The translations under genes and the position numbers were made by a program. This document shows, one piece after another, positions 17,155 through 26,294 of a DNA stretch of 64,000 nt. The number at the start of each line of letters is the position of its first letter. The stretch's first letter is position 1. Below the pieces are notes generated by a model. The model was given only the letters and a program-made list of their open reading frames with translations. It was not told where the DNA came from and made no database searches. This DNA is from Aquimonas sp. (GTDB lineage: Bacteria > Pseudomonadota > Gammaproteobacteria > Xanthomonadales > Xanthomonadaceae), in assembly GCA_022241605.1 (NCBI GenBank), contig JAKOMQ010000016.1:32728-96727 (forward strand). Direction: 5' to 3'.

Positions 17155-18237
17155 ATGCCCGCCAAACCCCAAAAGCCCGAGAAGATCGTCGACTTGGCCC
17201 TGCAGGGCGGGGGCGCGCACGGTGCCCTGACCTGGGGCGTGCTCGACCGGCTGCTGGCCGATCCGCGCATCGGTATCGCCTGCATCAGCGGAACCAGCGC
17301 CGGCGCGATGAACGCCGTGGCCATCGCCGATGGCCTCCAGCGAGGAGGCCGCGAGGGCGCGCGCGAGGCGCTGGAGCGCTTCTGGAAGGCGGTCAGCGAC
17401 GGCGCGCGCTATTCGCCGATCCAGCGCAGCCTGTGGGACAGGCTGGGCGACCGCTGGTCGATGGACGCCAACCCCGCTTACCTGTTTTTCGAGCAGCTGA
17501 CCCGGCAGTTCTCGCCCTACGAGTTGAATCCCCTCGACATCAACCCGCTGCGCGATCTTGTCGCCCGCGAGATCGATTTCGAGCGCGTCAACCGCTGCAA
17601 CCAGGTCAAGGTTTTTGTCACCGCCACCAACGTGCGCACCGGCCGTGCGCGCACCTTCAGCCAGCCGGAGCTTTCCGTGGATACGGTGATGGCCTCGGCC
17701 TGCCTGCCCTTCATGTTCAAGGCGGTGGAGATCGACGGCGAGGCCTACTGGGATGGCGGCTACATCGGCAACCCGGCGCTGTATCCGCTGGTCGAGGACA
17801 CCGCCACCCGTGACCTGATCGTGGTCCAGATCAATCCGCTGGTGCGCGAGGAGCTGCCGCGCACGGGGCGCGAAATAATCAACCGCATGAACGAGATCAC
17901 GTTCAATGCCAGCCTGATCAAGGAGCTGCGTTCGATTGAGCTGCTGCACCGGCTGATCGAGTCGGAAGGGCTTGAGTCCGAGCGCTACCGCGACCTCTTC
18001 GTGCATCTGATCCACGCGCATGAAGAGCTGAAGGATCTGGACGCCTCCAGCAAGCTCAACGCTGAGTGGGCCTACCTGCAGCACCTGCGCGAGCGCGGCT
18101 GGAGATGGGCCGAGGCGTTTTTAGACAAGCATTACGACGATATCGGCCAGCGCTCCAGCTTCGACCTGCAGTCGCTGTTCTCGGACAGCTTCCGCCCGCC
18201 CGAAATCGAGGCCTGCGAAGGCGGGGAGAACGGCTGA
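17155..18237 (+). CDS. Patatin-like phospholipase
   Basis: 360 residues, no signal peptide. The patatin domain (about 8-220) shows the oxyanion loop LQGGGAHG, the nucleophile GTSAG (Ser about 48) and the catalytic Asp in WDGGYIGNP. It would be a Ser-Asp dyad acyl hydrolase of the cytoplasm or inner membrane. Its stop overlaps the start of a GntP-family permease (TGATG), so both are translated together. A link to hydroxybutyrate or lipid metabolism is inferred from the permease. Confidence 0.9.
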   Translation: MPAKPQKPEKIVDLALQGGGAHGALTWGVLDRLLADPRIGIACISGTSAGAMNAVAIADGLQRGGREGAREALERFWKAVSDGARYSPIQRSLWDRLGDRWSMDANPAYLFFEQLTRQFSPYELNPLDINPLRDLVAREIDFERVNRCNQVKVFVTATNVRTGRARTFSQPELSVDTVMASACLPFMFKAVEIDGEAYWDGGYIGNPALYPLVEDTATRDLIVVQINPLVREELPRTGREIINRMNEITFNASLIKELRSIELLHRLIESEGLESERYRDLFVHLIHAHEELKDLDASSKLNAEWAYLQHLRERGWRWAEAFLDKHYDDIGQRSSFDLQSLFSDSFRPPEIEACEGGENG

Positions 18238-19682
18238 TGCTCGGCATCCTGGTCATCTTGATCGTGCTGGGCCTGCTGATCGCGCTGGCCTACCGCGGCA
18301 TCAGCCTGCTGGTGCTGGCGCCGGCGCTGGCCACCGTGGCGGTGCTCGCCACGATGGATGGCCCGCTGCTCGCCAGCTACACGCAGGTGTTCATGGGCGC
18401 GGCCGGCGGTTTCATCACCCTGTACTTCCCGGTGTTCCTGCTGGGCGCCATCTTCGGCAAGCTGATGGAGGACTCCGGCAGCGCCGAGGTGCTGGCAGGG
18501 GGCATCATCGAGCGCCTGGGCAGCCAGCGCGCCATCCTTGCCGTGGTGCTGAGCTGCGCGGTGATGACCTATGGAGGCGTCAGTCTGTTCGTGGTGGCGT
18601 TCGCGGTATTCCCCATCGCCGCCTCGCTGTTCCGTAAGGCCAACCTGCCCAAGCGCCTGATCCCGGCCACCATCGCGCTGGGTGCGTTCACCTTCACCAT
18701 GACCGCGCTGCCCGGCACGCCGGCCATCCAGAACGCGATCCCAATGCCGTTCTTCGGGACTTCGCCGTTTGCCGCGCCCGGCCTGGGCCTGATCACCGCC
18801 GCAGTGATGCTGGGTTTCGGCCTGGCCTGGCTGGGCTGGCGCTCTCGCAAGCTGGTCCACGCGGACTATGGCGAGCACGCCGACGCGGCATTCGCACCGG
18901 ACCGCGATTTGCGTGAGCGCTCGGCCGGCGAGGGCTTCGACCTGATGGAGCTGACAGTCCTGCAGCCGCCGGTGGCCCGCCCCGGCCTGTTCATCGCCGT
19001 GCTGCCGCTGGTGATGGTGATCGCGATCAACCTGCTGTTCACCTTCGTGCTGATCCCGCGCATGGACACCAGCTTCCTGGCGCTGCCGCTGTACGGCGAG
19101 ACCAGCATCGATCAGGTGCGCGGGATCTGGTCGGTGGTGGCTGCGCTGGTGCTGTCTGTGCTGGTGCTGGTGGCGCTCAACTTCCGCCGCCTCAAGGGCC
19201 TCAAGACCTCGCTGGACAGCGGCGCCAATGCCTCGCTGCTGCCGATCTTCAACACCGCCAGCCTGGTCGGTTTCGGCGCGGTGATCGCCTCGCTCGCCGC
19301 CTTCCTGCTGATCCGCGACGCGGTCACCGGGCTCGGCGGCGACAACCCGCTGATATCGCTTGCGATTGCGGTCAACATCCTGGCCGGCATGACCGGCTCG
19401 GCCTCGGGTGGCATGTCGATCGCCCTGTCCACCCTGGGCGAGACCTACATGCAGATGGCCGCCGCCCAGGGCATCAGCCCCGACCTGCTGCACCGCGTGA
19501 CCGCGGTGGCTACCGGTGGCCTCGACACCCTTCCGCACAACGGCGCGGTGATCACCCTGCTGGCCATCTGCGGGCTCAGCCATCGCCAGGCCTATGGCGA
19601 CCTCGCGATGGTGGCGATGGTCGGGCCCTTCGTCTCGCTGATCGTGCTGATCGTGCTGGGGTCGGTGTTCGGGAGCTTTTGA
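18237..19682 (+). CDS. GntP-family permease
   Basis: 481 residues from the ATG that overlaps the patatin stop by 1 bp. There are 12 or more hydrophobic segments from the first residue (MLGILVILIVLGLLIALAYR). The sequence ALPGTPAIQNAIPMPFFGTS matches the conserved substrate region of the family, which moves gluconate, D-serine or hydroxy acids with protons. My recollection that similar permeases sit beside 3-hydroxybutyrate dehydrogenase genes suggests a hydroxybutyrate carrier, but no such gene is visible here. Confidence 0.88.
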   Translation: MLGILVILIVLGLLIALAYRGISLLVLAPALATVAVLATMDGPLLASYTQVFMGAAGGFITLYFPVFLLGAIFGKLMEDSGSAEVLAGGIIERLGSQRAILAVVLSCAVMTYGGVSLFVVAFAVFPIAASLFRKANLPKRLIPATIALGAFTFTMTALPGTPAIQNAIPMPFFGTSPFAAPGLGLITAAVMLGFGLAWLGWRSRKLVHADYGEHADAAFAPDRDLRERSAGEGFDLMELTVLQPPVARPGLFIAVLPLVMVIAINLLFTFVLIPRMDTSFLALPLYGETSIDQVRGIWSVVAALVLSVLVLVALNFRRLKGLKTSLDSGANASLLPIFNTASLVGFGAVIASLAAFLLIRDAVTGLGGDNPLISLAIAVNILAGMTGSASGGMSIALSTLGETYMQMAAAQGISPDLLHRVTAVATGGLDTLPHNGAVITLLAICGLSHRQAYGDLAMVAMVGPFVSLIVLIVLGSVFGSF

Positions 19683-19730
19683 TCGCGGGCCAGCGGCGCC
19701 CGCTGCAGCGCACTGCGCCCGCAAGCTGCG

Positions 19731-20459
19731 TCACCCAGGCCCGTGCGGCTCGCTGGCACGCAACGCCGCATCCAGCGCCGCCAGCCGCTGCGGCGTGCCG
19801 ACATCCTCCCAGCGTCCGCGGTGGTGCAGGCCGGCAATCCGGCCCTGCGCCATGTGGGCGCGCAGCAGCGGGGCCAGCGGGAAGCGGGGCGGCTGGCGGC
19901 GGCTGTCGTCGGTGTCACCGATGATGGCCTGCCAGCCCTCAAGCAGGCGGGCGTCGAACAGGCCAATGCCGGCGTAGGTCATGCGCGGCTCGCCTTCGCT
20001 CTGCAGGCGCCTGCCGTCGAGATGGAAATCGCCGCGCGGGTGCTGCGGCGGGTTGTCCACCATCAGCAGCTCGGCGAGATCGCCTGCGGCCAGCGCGAAG
20101 CGCGCATAGTCGACGTCGCAGAACACGTCGCCGTTGACCAGCAGGAAGCGCGGCGCCTCGATCAGCGGCAGCGCGTTCAGCAGGCCGCCTCCGGTCTCAA
20201 GCCGCTCGGCCTCGCGGCTGTAGCGGAGGGTCAGCCCGTAGCGCGCGCCGTCGCCCAGCGCCGGCTCGAAGCATTCGGCCAGGTGCGCGGTATTGATCAC
20301 CACCCGCCGCACCCCGGCGCGCGCCAGCGCTTCGAGGTGCCATTCGATCAGGCGCTTGCCGCCCACGCGCAGCAGCGGCTTCGGCGTGCTGTCGGTGAGC
20401 GGGCGCATGCGTTCGCCGCGGCCGGCAGCAAGGATGAAGGCGGCCTCGATGGCGCTCAT
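19731..20459 (-). CDS. murU: N-acetylmuramate alpha-1-phosphate uridylyltransferase MurU
   Basis: 242 residues of the nucleotidyltransferase fold. AFILAAGRGERMRPLTDSTP is the GxGxRxxPLT nucleotide loop, KPLLRVGGKRLIEWHLEAL follows, and NGDVFCDVD carries the metal Asp. Its ATG overlaps the stop of the AmgK-like kinase by 4 bp. In Pseudomonas the AmgK-MurU pair converts MurNAc to UDP-MurNAc, a recycling route that bypasses MurA. The symbol rests on this gene pair. Confidence 0.87.
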   Translation of the reverse strand: MSAIEAAFILAAGRGERMRPLTDSTPKPLLRVGGKRLIEWHLEALARAGVRRVVINTAHLAECFEPALGDGARYGLTLRYSREAERLETGGGLLNALPLIEAPRFLLVNGDVFCDVDYARFALAAGDLAELLMVDNPPQHPRGDFHLDGRRLQSEGEPRMTYAGIGLFDARLLEGWQAIIGDTDDSRRQPPRFPLAPLLRAHMAQGRIAGLHHRGRWEDVGTPQRLAALDAALRASEPHGPG

Positions 20460-21484
20460 GGCGCGGGGGTTTCGCGCGGCTGGGTCAGGTCGTGCGCTTC
20501 GGTGAAGCGCAGCAGCTGCGTGCGGAAGTCGGCCAGCTCCGGATAGCGCGAGGCGATATCCAACACGTAGCCGAGCACCCGCGGAAGATCGGCCAGGTAG
20601 CCCGGCTTGCCGTCGCGGTAGTGCAGTCGGCAGAAGATGCCAAGCACCTTGATGTGCCGCTGCAGGCCCATCAGGTCGAAGGCGCGGAAGAAGCGCCGCG
20701 AGGCATTGGCGATGCGGCCGACGCGCACCAGTTCGCGCCGGAAGTCTTCGGCCCAGCCCTGCACGCGGCCCTCGTCCCAGCGCAGGTAGCAGTCGCGCAG
20801 CAGGGAGACCAGGTCATAGGTGAGCGGCCCGCCCAGCGCGTCCTGGAAGTCGATGATGGCGGGGCCGGGCGTGCAGTCGATCAGGTTGCGGCTGTGGTAG
20901 TCGCGGTGCACGAACACCTGCGGCTGCGCCATTGCATTGTCCAGCAGCAGGCGGAAGGCCGACTCGATAGGGTCCCAGTCCTCGCATTCCAGTGCGATGC
21001 CCAGATGCCGGCGCAGGAACCACTCCGGCATCAGCTCGAGCTCCATCTCGAAGCGTGCCTGCCCGTAGGGTGGCACCGCATCGGCGGGCAGGGTCTGCAG
21101 CCGCAGCAGGGCCTCCATCGCGCGGCCGTAGAGGGCATCGGCGCTGTGCGCGGACAGGCGATGCTGGTAGAGCGCATCGCCGAGATGCTCGATCAGCGCG
21201 AAGCCCAGTTTGGCGTCGGCGGCGACAACCTTGGGTACGCGCAGGCCGATGCCAGCGATCAGCGCGCCCACGTCCAGCCAGGGCTGCAGCGGCACCAGAT
21301 CCGGCGGCGAATCCATCAGCAGCAGCCCAGGCGCGCCCTCGATCCGCAGGTAGCGGCGGAAGCTGGCGTCGCTGGCGGCCGGCGCCAGCTTCAGTTCGGT
21401 GCGCCCCAGCTGGGTCTGCGCCCAGCCCAGCGCCTGCCGCGCGCGCTGATCATCGGGCACGGCGGCTGCAGCCGGCCGGCTCAC
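20456..21484 (-). CDS. amgK: AmgK-type anomeric MurNAc/GlcNAc kinase
   Basis: 342 residues from a GTG at 21484 that overlaps the preceding stop by 4 bp (GTGA). The APH-like fold shows VFVHRDYHSRNLI (catalytic loop HxDxxxxN) and IIDFQDALGGPLTYDLVSLL (metal-binding Asp). The start ASDASFRRYLRI is typical of AmgK. It phosphorylates MurNAc at C1 for MurU. It lies between an HDAC-family gene and murU, all with 4-bp overlaps. Confidence 0.87.
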   Translation of the reverse strand: MSRPAAAAVPDDQRARQALGWAQTQLGRTELKLAPAASDASFRRYLRIEGAPGLLLMDSPPDLVPLQPWLDVGALIAGIGLRVPKVVAADAKLGFALIEHLGDALYQHRLSAHSADALYGRAMEALLRLQTLPADAVPPYGQARFEMELELMPEWFLRRHLGIALECEDWDPIESAFRLLLDNAMAQPQVFVHRDYHSRNLIDCTPGPAIIDFQDALGGPLTYDLVSLLRDCYLRWDEGRVQGWAEDFRRELVRVGRIANASRRFFRAFDLMGLQRHIKVLGIFCRLHYRDGKPGYLADLPRVLGYVLDIASRYPELADFRTQLLRFTEAHDLTQPRETPAP

Positions 21485-22413
21485 GCAGCGACGAGTTCGG
21501 CTTCGGCCAGGGCGCGCACGTGGGCGAGGCTGCACTCGCGCAGCGCGGTCAGGCTGTAGCCGCCCTCGAGCGCCGAGACCAGCCGGCCATGTGCATGGCG
21601 GTCGGCGATCGCCATCAGCTCCCAGGTCAGCCACGCGTAGTCGGTCGCTTCCAGGTTGAGGCCTGCGAGAGGATCGAGGCGATGGCCGTCGAAGCCGGCC
21701 GAGACCAGCACCAGTTCCGGGCGGAAGGCATCCAGCGCCGGCAGTGCGTCGCGCCGGTAGACCTCGCGCAGCTCCTCGCCGCAGGCGCCCTCGGGCAGGG
21801 GCAGGTTGAGGATGTTGCCGGCGCCGCGCTCATGCGGCTCGCCGGTGTAGGGATAAAGCGGCGACTGGTGGCTGGACAGGTACATCACCCGTGGATCGTT
21901 CCAGAAGATGTCCTGGCTGCCGTTGCCGTGGTGTACGTCGAAATCGACGATGGCCACGCGCTTGACACCATGCTGCACCAGCGCGTGCGCTGCGCCCACG
22001 GCCACCGAATTGAACAGGCAGAAGCCCATGGCCTGCGCGCGGGTGGCGTGGTGGCCGGGGGGGCGCACCGCGCAGAAGGCGCGCTTGGCCTCGCCGGCCA
22101 TCACTGCGTCGATCGCCGCCACTACCGCGCCTGCCGCGTGCCGTGCGGCCTCTGGCGAGTCCGCGTTCATCGCGGTGTCGTCGTCGATGCGGTGCTGCTG
22201 TTCGATGGCGACATCGAGGATGCTGGAGACCAGTGCAGGCGTGTGTGCAAGCAGCAGCTGCTCGCGCGTGGCGCGCGGTGCCTCACGCCACTCGATCGGC
22301 AGGTCGCGCAGGCCGTCCAGCGCGGCCAGCACCTGGGCCAGCCGCTGCGGCGATTCAGGATGGCCGGCGCCGGCGCTGTGGCGGATGCAGACGGGGTGGG
22401 TGAACAGCAGCAT
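21481..22413 (-). CDS. Histone-deacetylase-family zinc amidohydrolase
   Basis: 310 residues. FTHPVCIRHSAGAGHPESPQ at the N terminus, RPPGHHA (catalytic His pair) and DFDVHHGNG (zinc Asp/His) are the hallmarks of bacterial class II HDAC-like and acetylpolyamine amidohydrolases. The protein could deacetylate a protein lysine or small molecule. Its position as first gene of the amgK-murU operon raises the possibility of an acetyl-sugar or wall-related substrate, though this is only inference. Confidence 0.9.
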   Translation of the reverse strand: MLLFTHPVCIRHSAGAGHPESPQRLAQVLAALDGLRDLPIEWREAPRATREQLLLAHTPALVSSILDVAIEQQHRIDDDTAMNADSPEAARHAAGAVVAAIDAVMAGEAKRAFCAVRPPGHHATRAQAMGFCLFNSVAVGAAHALVQHGVKRVAIVDFDVHHGNGSQDIFWNDPRVMYLSSHQSPLYPYTGEPHERGAGNILNLPLPEGACGEELREVYRRDALPALDAFRPELVLVSAGFDGHRLDPLAGLNLEATDYAWLTWELMAIADRHAHGRLVSALEGGYSLTALRECSLAHVRALAEAELVAA

Positions 22414-22445
22414 CCGCGCGTGTCCTCAGTAGGTCGGGAGCAACA

Positions 22446-23000
22446 TCAGCCTTGGCGGCGCTCGTGATTCCACAGCACCTCGCCGTGGCCCGAGGCCCGC
22501 GCCAGCACCCGCGCCATCACGAACAGCAGGTCGGACAGGCGGTTCAGATAGCGGATCGCCTGCGGACGCACCGCGTCGTGATGGCCCAGCGTGACCACCT
22601 CGCGCTCGGCGCGACGGCAGACCGTGCGGGCCACGTGGCAGTGTGCGGCCGCGGCGCCGCCACCGGGCAGGATGAAATCCTTCAGCGCCGGCAGGTCGGC
22701 ATTGAGGCCGTCAAGGATGCGCTCCAGACGCTCGATGTCGGCATCCTGCATGGCGGCATGACCGGGGATGCAGAGCTCGCCGCCCAGATCGAACAGCTGG
22801 TGCTGGATCGAGATCAGCGGCTCGCGGATCGCCTCAGGCAGATCCTGTGCGAGCAGCACGCCGATGGTCGAGTTGAGCTCGTCGACCGTGCCGTAGGCGG
22901 TGACCCGCGCGGAATCCTTGGCTACGCGGCTGCCGTCGCCCAAGCCGGTGGTGCCGTCATCGCCGGTGCGGGTGTAGATCTTCGAGAGTCGGTTGCCCAT
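22446..23000 (-). CDS. PduO-type cob(I)alamin adenosyltransferase
   Basis: 184 residues. The start IYTRTGDDGTTGLGDGSRVAK is split here as IYTRTGDDGTTGLG and DGSRV, the ATP-binding loop of PduO-type enzymes. VDELNSTIG, the central FILPGG, and RTVCRRAEREVV with YLNRLSDLLFVMAR complete the five-helix bundle. It transfers the adenosyl group of ATP to cobalamin. It lies 3 bp downstream of a DUF6580 membrane protein gene, suggesting a cobalamin-related pair. No cobalamin riboswitch was recognised upstream. Confidence 0.92.
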   Translation of the reverse strand: MGNRLSKIYTRTGDDGTTGLGDGSRVAKDSARVTAYGTVDELNSTIGVLLAQDLPEAIREPLISIQHQLFDLGGELCIPGHAAMQDADIERLERILDGLNADLPALKDFILPGGGAAAAHCHVARTVCRRAEREVVTLGHHDAVRPQAIRYLNRLSDLLFVMARVLARASGHGEVLWNHERRQG

Positions 23001-23003
23001 GGC

Positions 23004-23555
23004 TCAGGCCACCGTGCGGGCGGCGCGCAGCGCCGGCACACGCTGCTGCAGCAGGGCGTAACCGCCGAACAGGAGCAGGCTCCACACCGCCGTGCCCAGC
23101 AGCTGCGCGCGGAAGAAGGGCAGGGCGGCGGTGTAGCACTCGATGAGGCCGATGCTGCAGGCCGGATGGGTGCCGAGGTCCCTGGCGGTCAGCCACACCG
23201 CGAAGTTGGTCGCCGCGAAGAACAGCACCGCGCCGGCCAGCCCGGCCGCGCCCACGCGCAGCACGCTGACGCGGTCGCGCAGCCAGAAGCCCAGCAGCAC
23301 GCATGCCGCCACGCAGGCGTAGACCACCGGCATCAGGCCGTGGAAGCCGAGGAAGAGGTCGCTCAGGAACAGCGCGCCCAGCGGCACCGCAAACGCGGCC
23401 CAGCGGCTGGCGAAGTAGGCGCCACCAAACAGGGCGATGGCCTCCACCGGCGTGAAGTTCCAGGCGTGCGGCAGCAGGCGCGAGGCGGCGGCCGCAAGGA
23501 TGAAGGCGGCCAGCAGCAGCGGGCGCAGCGGCAGCGAGGGGGTGTTGGCGGGCAT
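23004..23555 (-). CDS. DUF6580-type membrane protein
   Basis: 183 residues from the ATG at 23555. Five to six hydrophobic segments include FTPVEAIALFGGAYFASRW, whose FTPVEAIALFGGA is typical of DUF6580 and looks like the substrate-binding S components of ECF transporters. It is 3 bp from the cobalamin adenosyltransferase, so a role in vitamin uptake is a reasonable guess. A GC-rich hairpin (23576-23595) sits in its 5' leader. Confidence 0.75.
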   Translation of the reverse strand: MPANTPSLPLRPLLLAAFILAAAASRLLPHAWNFTPVEAIALFGGAYFASRWAAFAVPLGALFLSDLFLGFHGLMPVVYACVAACVLLGFWLRDRVSVLRVGAAGLAGAVLFFAATNFAVWLTARDLGTHPACSIGLIECYTAALPFFRAQLLGTAVWSLLLFGGYALLQQRVPALRAARTVA

Positions 23556-23575
23556 CGGGGACTCCGTGGGCGACC

Positions 23576-23595
23576 ACCCGGCCGTGCGGCCGGGT
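23576..23595 (-). other. 8-bp hairpin in the leader of the DUF6580 gene
   Basis: ACCCGGCC and GGCCGGGT pair around a 4-nt loop, 21 bp upstream of the ATG at 23555. No T tract follows. It could affect translation or be chance in GC-rich DNA. Confidence 0.35.
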
Positions 23596-23688
23596 TCAGC
23601 GCCCGAGTTTAGCCGAGCCGGACCGGAGCGGGAGAGTGCCGGCCGACTCCACACGTGGGCATCAGCCCGCTGGGCCTAAACTCGTGCG

Positions 23689-24921
23689 ATGCACACAGAC
23701 GTAAACGCCCAAGCTGTTGACTTCGACGTGGTGATCGCCGGCGGTGGGCTGGTGGGTTCCAGCCTGGCCTGCGCGCTTGATGGCAGCGGCCTGCGGGTGG
23801 CGCTCATCGAGGCCAGTGCGCCACGGCAGCAGTCCCCGCCCAGCTTCGACGAGCGCAACCTCGCGCTCAACCGATTCAGCCTGGAGGCGCTGTCCGTGCT
23901 CGGCGTGCTGCCGCATCTGGCAAGCGCGCCCGCGCGGATCCGCGGCGTGCACGTGAGCTGCGCCGGCGATTTCGGGCGGGTGCGGTTGCGCTGCGAGGAT
24001 CACGGCGTCGATGCCTTTGGCGGAGTGGTGGTCGCGCGCGAGTTGGGCGGGGCCCTGCAGGCGCGGCTTGACGCCTGCAGCGGACTCGCGCTGCGGGCGC
24101 CGGCGCGGGTGCTGCACGCGCAGCCACAGGCCGAGGCGATGGCGCTCTCGCTGGACGACGGCAGCGCCCTGCGCGCGCGTCTGCTGGTGATCGCCGACGG
24201 CAGCGACTCGGCCCTGCGCGAGCAGCTGGGCTTGGGCAGCGAGCACCACGACTATGGCCAGACCCTGTTTGTCAGCGTGGTCGAGGCCGCCCGCGAACAC
24301 GCCGGCATCGCCTATGAGCGTTTCACCGATGAGGGGCCCGTAGCGATGCTACCGCTGGCCGGGCGGCGCCTTGGCAGCGTGCTGACGATCGCGCGCGAGC
24401 GCGCCGACGCCGTGATTGCACTGGCCGACGCGGACTATCTCGAGCTGCTGCAGCAGCGCTTCGGCTGGCGGCTCGGTCGCCTACAGCGGGTCGGCCGGCG
24501 CAGCGCGTATCCCATGCGCCTGATCACCGCGCGCCAGCTCGTCGGCCCGCGCTGTGTGGCGCTGGGCAATGCCGCGCAGACGCTGCACCCGATTGGCGCG
24601 CAGGGCTTCAATCTCGGCCTGCGGGATGCGCTCACCCTGGCCGGTGCCCTGCGCGCGCCGGGTCTGGCCGACCCCGGCGCCTCCGCCTTGCTGCAGCGGC
24701 ATGCCGAGCTGCGCGCGCCCGACCGCGCCCGTACCCTGGACTTCAGCGACGGCCTGGCCCGGCTGTTCACCCACCGGGCTGCGCCGGTGCGCTGGCTGCG
24801 CGGGCTGGGCCTAGCTGCCTTCGACCACTTCTCCGACCTCGCGCGCCCAATGGTGCGCGGCGCCATGGGCCATGATCTCCACGCCGAGGCCGCCCTGCGC
24901 CTGCTGCGGGAGGCCGCATGA
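23689..24921 (+). CDS. ubiH: UbiH-family FAD hydroxylase of ubiquinone synthesis
   Basis: 410 residues. The N-terminal FAD dinucleotide motif VVIAGGGLVGSSLA (GxGxxG), the mid motif LLVIADGSDSALRE (DG motif) and the second FAD motif ALGNAAQTLHPIGAQGFNLG match UbiH/UbiF/VisC hydroxylases. FDERNLALNRFSLEAL is UbiH-like. It would hydroxylate a ring position of the ubiquinone precursor. A second paralogue overlaps by 4 bp downstream. The choice of UbiH over other ring hydroxylases is by resemblance. Confidence 0.85.
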   Translation: MHTDVNAQAVDFDVVIAGGGLVGSSLACALDGSGLRVALIEASAPRQQSPPSFDERNLALNRFSLEALSVLGVLPHLASAPARIRGVHVSCAGDFGRVRLRCEDHGVDAFGGVVVARELGGALQARLDACSGLALRAPARVLHAQPQAEAMALSLDDGSALRARLLVIADGSDSALREQLGLGSEHHDYGQTLFVSVVEAAREHAGIAYERFTDEGPVAMLPLAGRRLGSVLTIARERADAVIALADADYLELLQQRFGWRLGRLQRVGRRSAYPMRLITARQLVGPRCVALGNAAQTLHPIGAQGFNLGLRDALTLAGALRAPGLADPGASALLQRHAELRAPDRARTLDFSDGLARLFTHRAAPVRWLRGLGLAAFDHFSDLARPMVRGAMGHDLHAEAALRLLREAA

Positions 24922-26099
24922 GTCGCCCGTCCAGAGGCATCGAGGTCATCGTGGTCGGCGCTGGCATCGTCGGCAGCGCGATCGCACTCGGCTTGGCCCG
25001 CCAGGGCCGCCGGGTCGCCTTGGTGGAGGCGCGTCCGCCCGTGGCGTGGGCAGCCGACGCCGCGCCCGACCTCCGCGTGTATGCCATCTCGCCGGGCTCG
25101 CAGGCCCTGCTGGAGCACCTTGGGGTGTGGCCGCAGATCGCCGTCAGCCGCGCCCAGCCTTACCAATCGATGCAGGTCTGGGACGCCGGCGGTGGCGGCA
25201 GCCTCGGCTTGAACAGCCACGAAGCTGGCCTGCCCGCGCTGGGGCATATCGTCGAGGCCGGCTTGATCCAGTGGCAGCTCTGGCTGGCCCTGCAGCAGTC
25301 GGACGTGGCCATGCATGCGCCGGCTCGTGTCGAGGCCTGGGCCGACGACGGTGGCGAGGGCGTGCTGCAGCTCGATACCTGCACCCTGCGCGCGCCGATC
25401 GTGATCGCCGCCGATGGCGCGCAGTCACCGCTGCGCGAGCTGGCTGGCATCGCCAGCCGCGGCCACGACTATGGCGCCTCCGGCCTGGTGGCCTACGTGC
25501 GCTGCGCGCGGGGCCATGCAGACACTGCCTGGCAGCGCTTCCTGCCGAGCGGCCCGCTGGCCGTGCTGCCCTGCACGCAAGGGCTCGCCTCGATTGTCTG
25601 GAGCCTGCCCAGCGCCGAAGCCAAGCGCCTGCGTGAGGCCCCGGTCGAGGTGTTCGAGCGTGAGCTCACCCGTGCTTTCGATGCGCGCCTGGGTGAGATG
25701 CGCCTCGCGTCGGAGCGCGCCAGCTTCCCGCTGCGACTGCTGCTGGCAGAGCGCTACCGGCAGGGCCCGCTGCTGCTGGCCGGCGACGCCGCCCATGCAG
25801 TGCATCCGCTGGCCGGTCAGGGCGTAAACCTCGGCCTGCAGGACGCCCGCGAACTGCTGGCCGTCGCCGAAGAGGCCGCCGCGCGCGGCCTGCCGCTGCA
25901 GCATCCGCCGCTTCTGGAGCGCTACGCGCGCCGCCGCAGCAGCGAGAACCAGCTCGCCGCCTGGAGCTTTGACGGCCTGAACCGCCTGTTCTCCAACGAC
26001 GCCGTGCTGCCGACCTTGCTGCGCGGCCACGCGCTCGGCCTGGCAGGTGCGCTGGCGCCACTGCGGCGACTGTGGGTGCGGCGCGCGTCGGGGCTCTGA
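24918..26099 (+). CDS. UbiI/UbiF/VisC-like FAD hydroxylase
   Basis: 393 residues, same family as the preceding gene: VIVVGAGIVGSAIALGLARQ (FAD motif), VIAADGAQSPLRELAG and LLAGDAAHAVHPLAGQGVN with the second FAD site. DLRVYAISPGSQALLEHLGVW is typical of the group acting at C5 or C6 of the quinone ring. It is translationally coupled to ubiH. Its 3' end abuts a dispersed repeat copy. Confidence 0.88.
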   Translation: MSRPSRGIEVIVVGAGIVGSAIALGLARQGRRVALVEARPPVAWAADAAPDLRVYAISPGSQALLEHLGVWPQIAVSRAQPYQSMQVWDAGGGGSLGLNSHEAGLPALGHIVEAGLIQWQLWLALQQSDVAMHAPARVEAWADDGGEGVLQLDTCTLRAPIVIAADGAQSPLRELAGIASRGHDYGASGLVAYVRCARGHADTAWQRFLPSGPLAVLPCTQGLASIVWSLPSAEAKRLREAPVEVFERELTRAFDARLGEMRLASERASFPLRLLLAERYRQGPLLLAGDAAHAVHPLAGQGVNLGLQDARELLAVAEEAAARGLPLQHPPLLERYARRRSSENQLAAWSFDGLNRLFSNDAVLPTLLRGHALGLAGALAPLRRLWVRRASGL

Positions 26100-26104
26100 G
26101 AGCA

Positions 26105-26242
26105 TGTGAGAACCATCCGCCTGCTGCGCCCGCCGCTGGACGCCCGCAGCGGCGGTGCGCTGCGCCAATCCATCGGTCACTGGCTCGCCAAACGCCCACG
26201 AATGCACGCGCCGCACTGTGTCACAAGCGACCGGCCACGCCC
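26105..26242. repeat. Dispersed intergenic repeat, copy A
   Basis: About 138 bp starting GAGAACCATCCGCCTGCTGC, clearly related to 53927-54066. The first 60 bp are near 85 percent alike; later parts share CCAAAC and CCGC(A/G)CT..GTCACAA-type blocks. It begins 5 bp after the UbiI-like stop and lies between convergent genes. Matching peptide segments fall in different frames in the two copies, so conservation is at DNA level. Confidence 0.75.
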
Positions 26243-26294
26243 GCTGCGGCATCCGCGTTCCTGGCGCGACTCCGAGCCGGTCCTGTTGATGCGA

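Noticed and set aside
23556..23688. Cobalamin riboswitch before the DUF6580/adenosyltransferase pair
   Set aside because: No B12-box-like sequence; only a simple GC hairpin is present.
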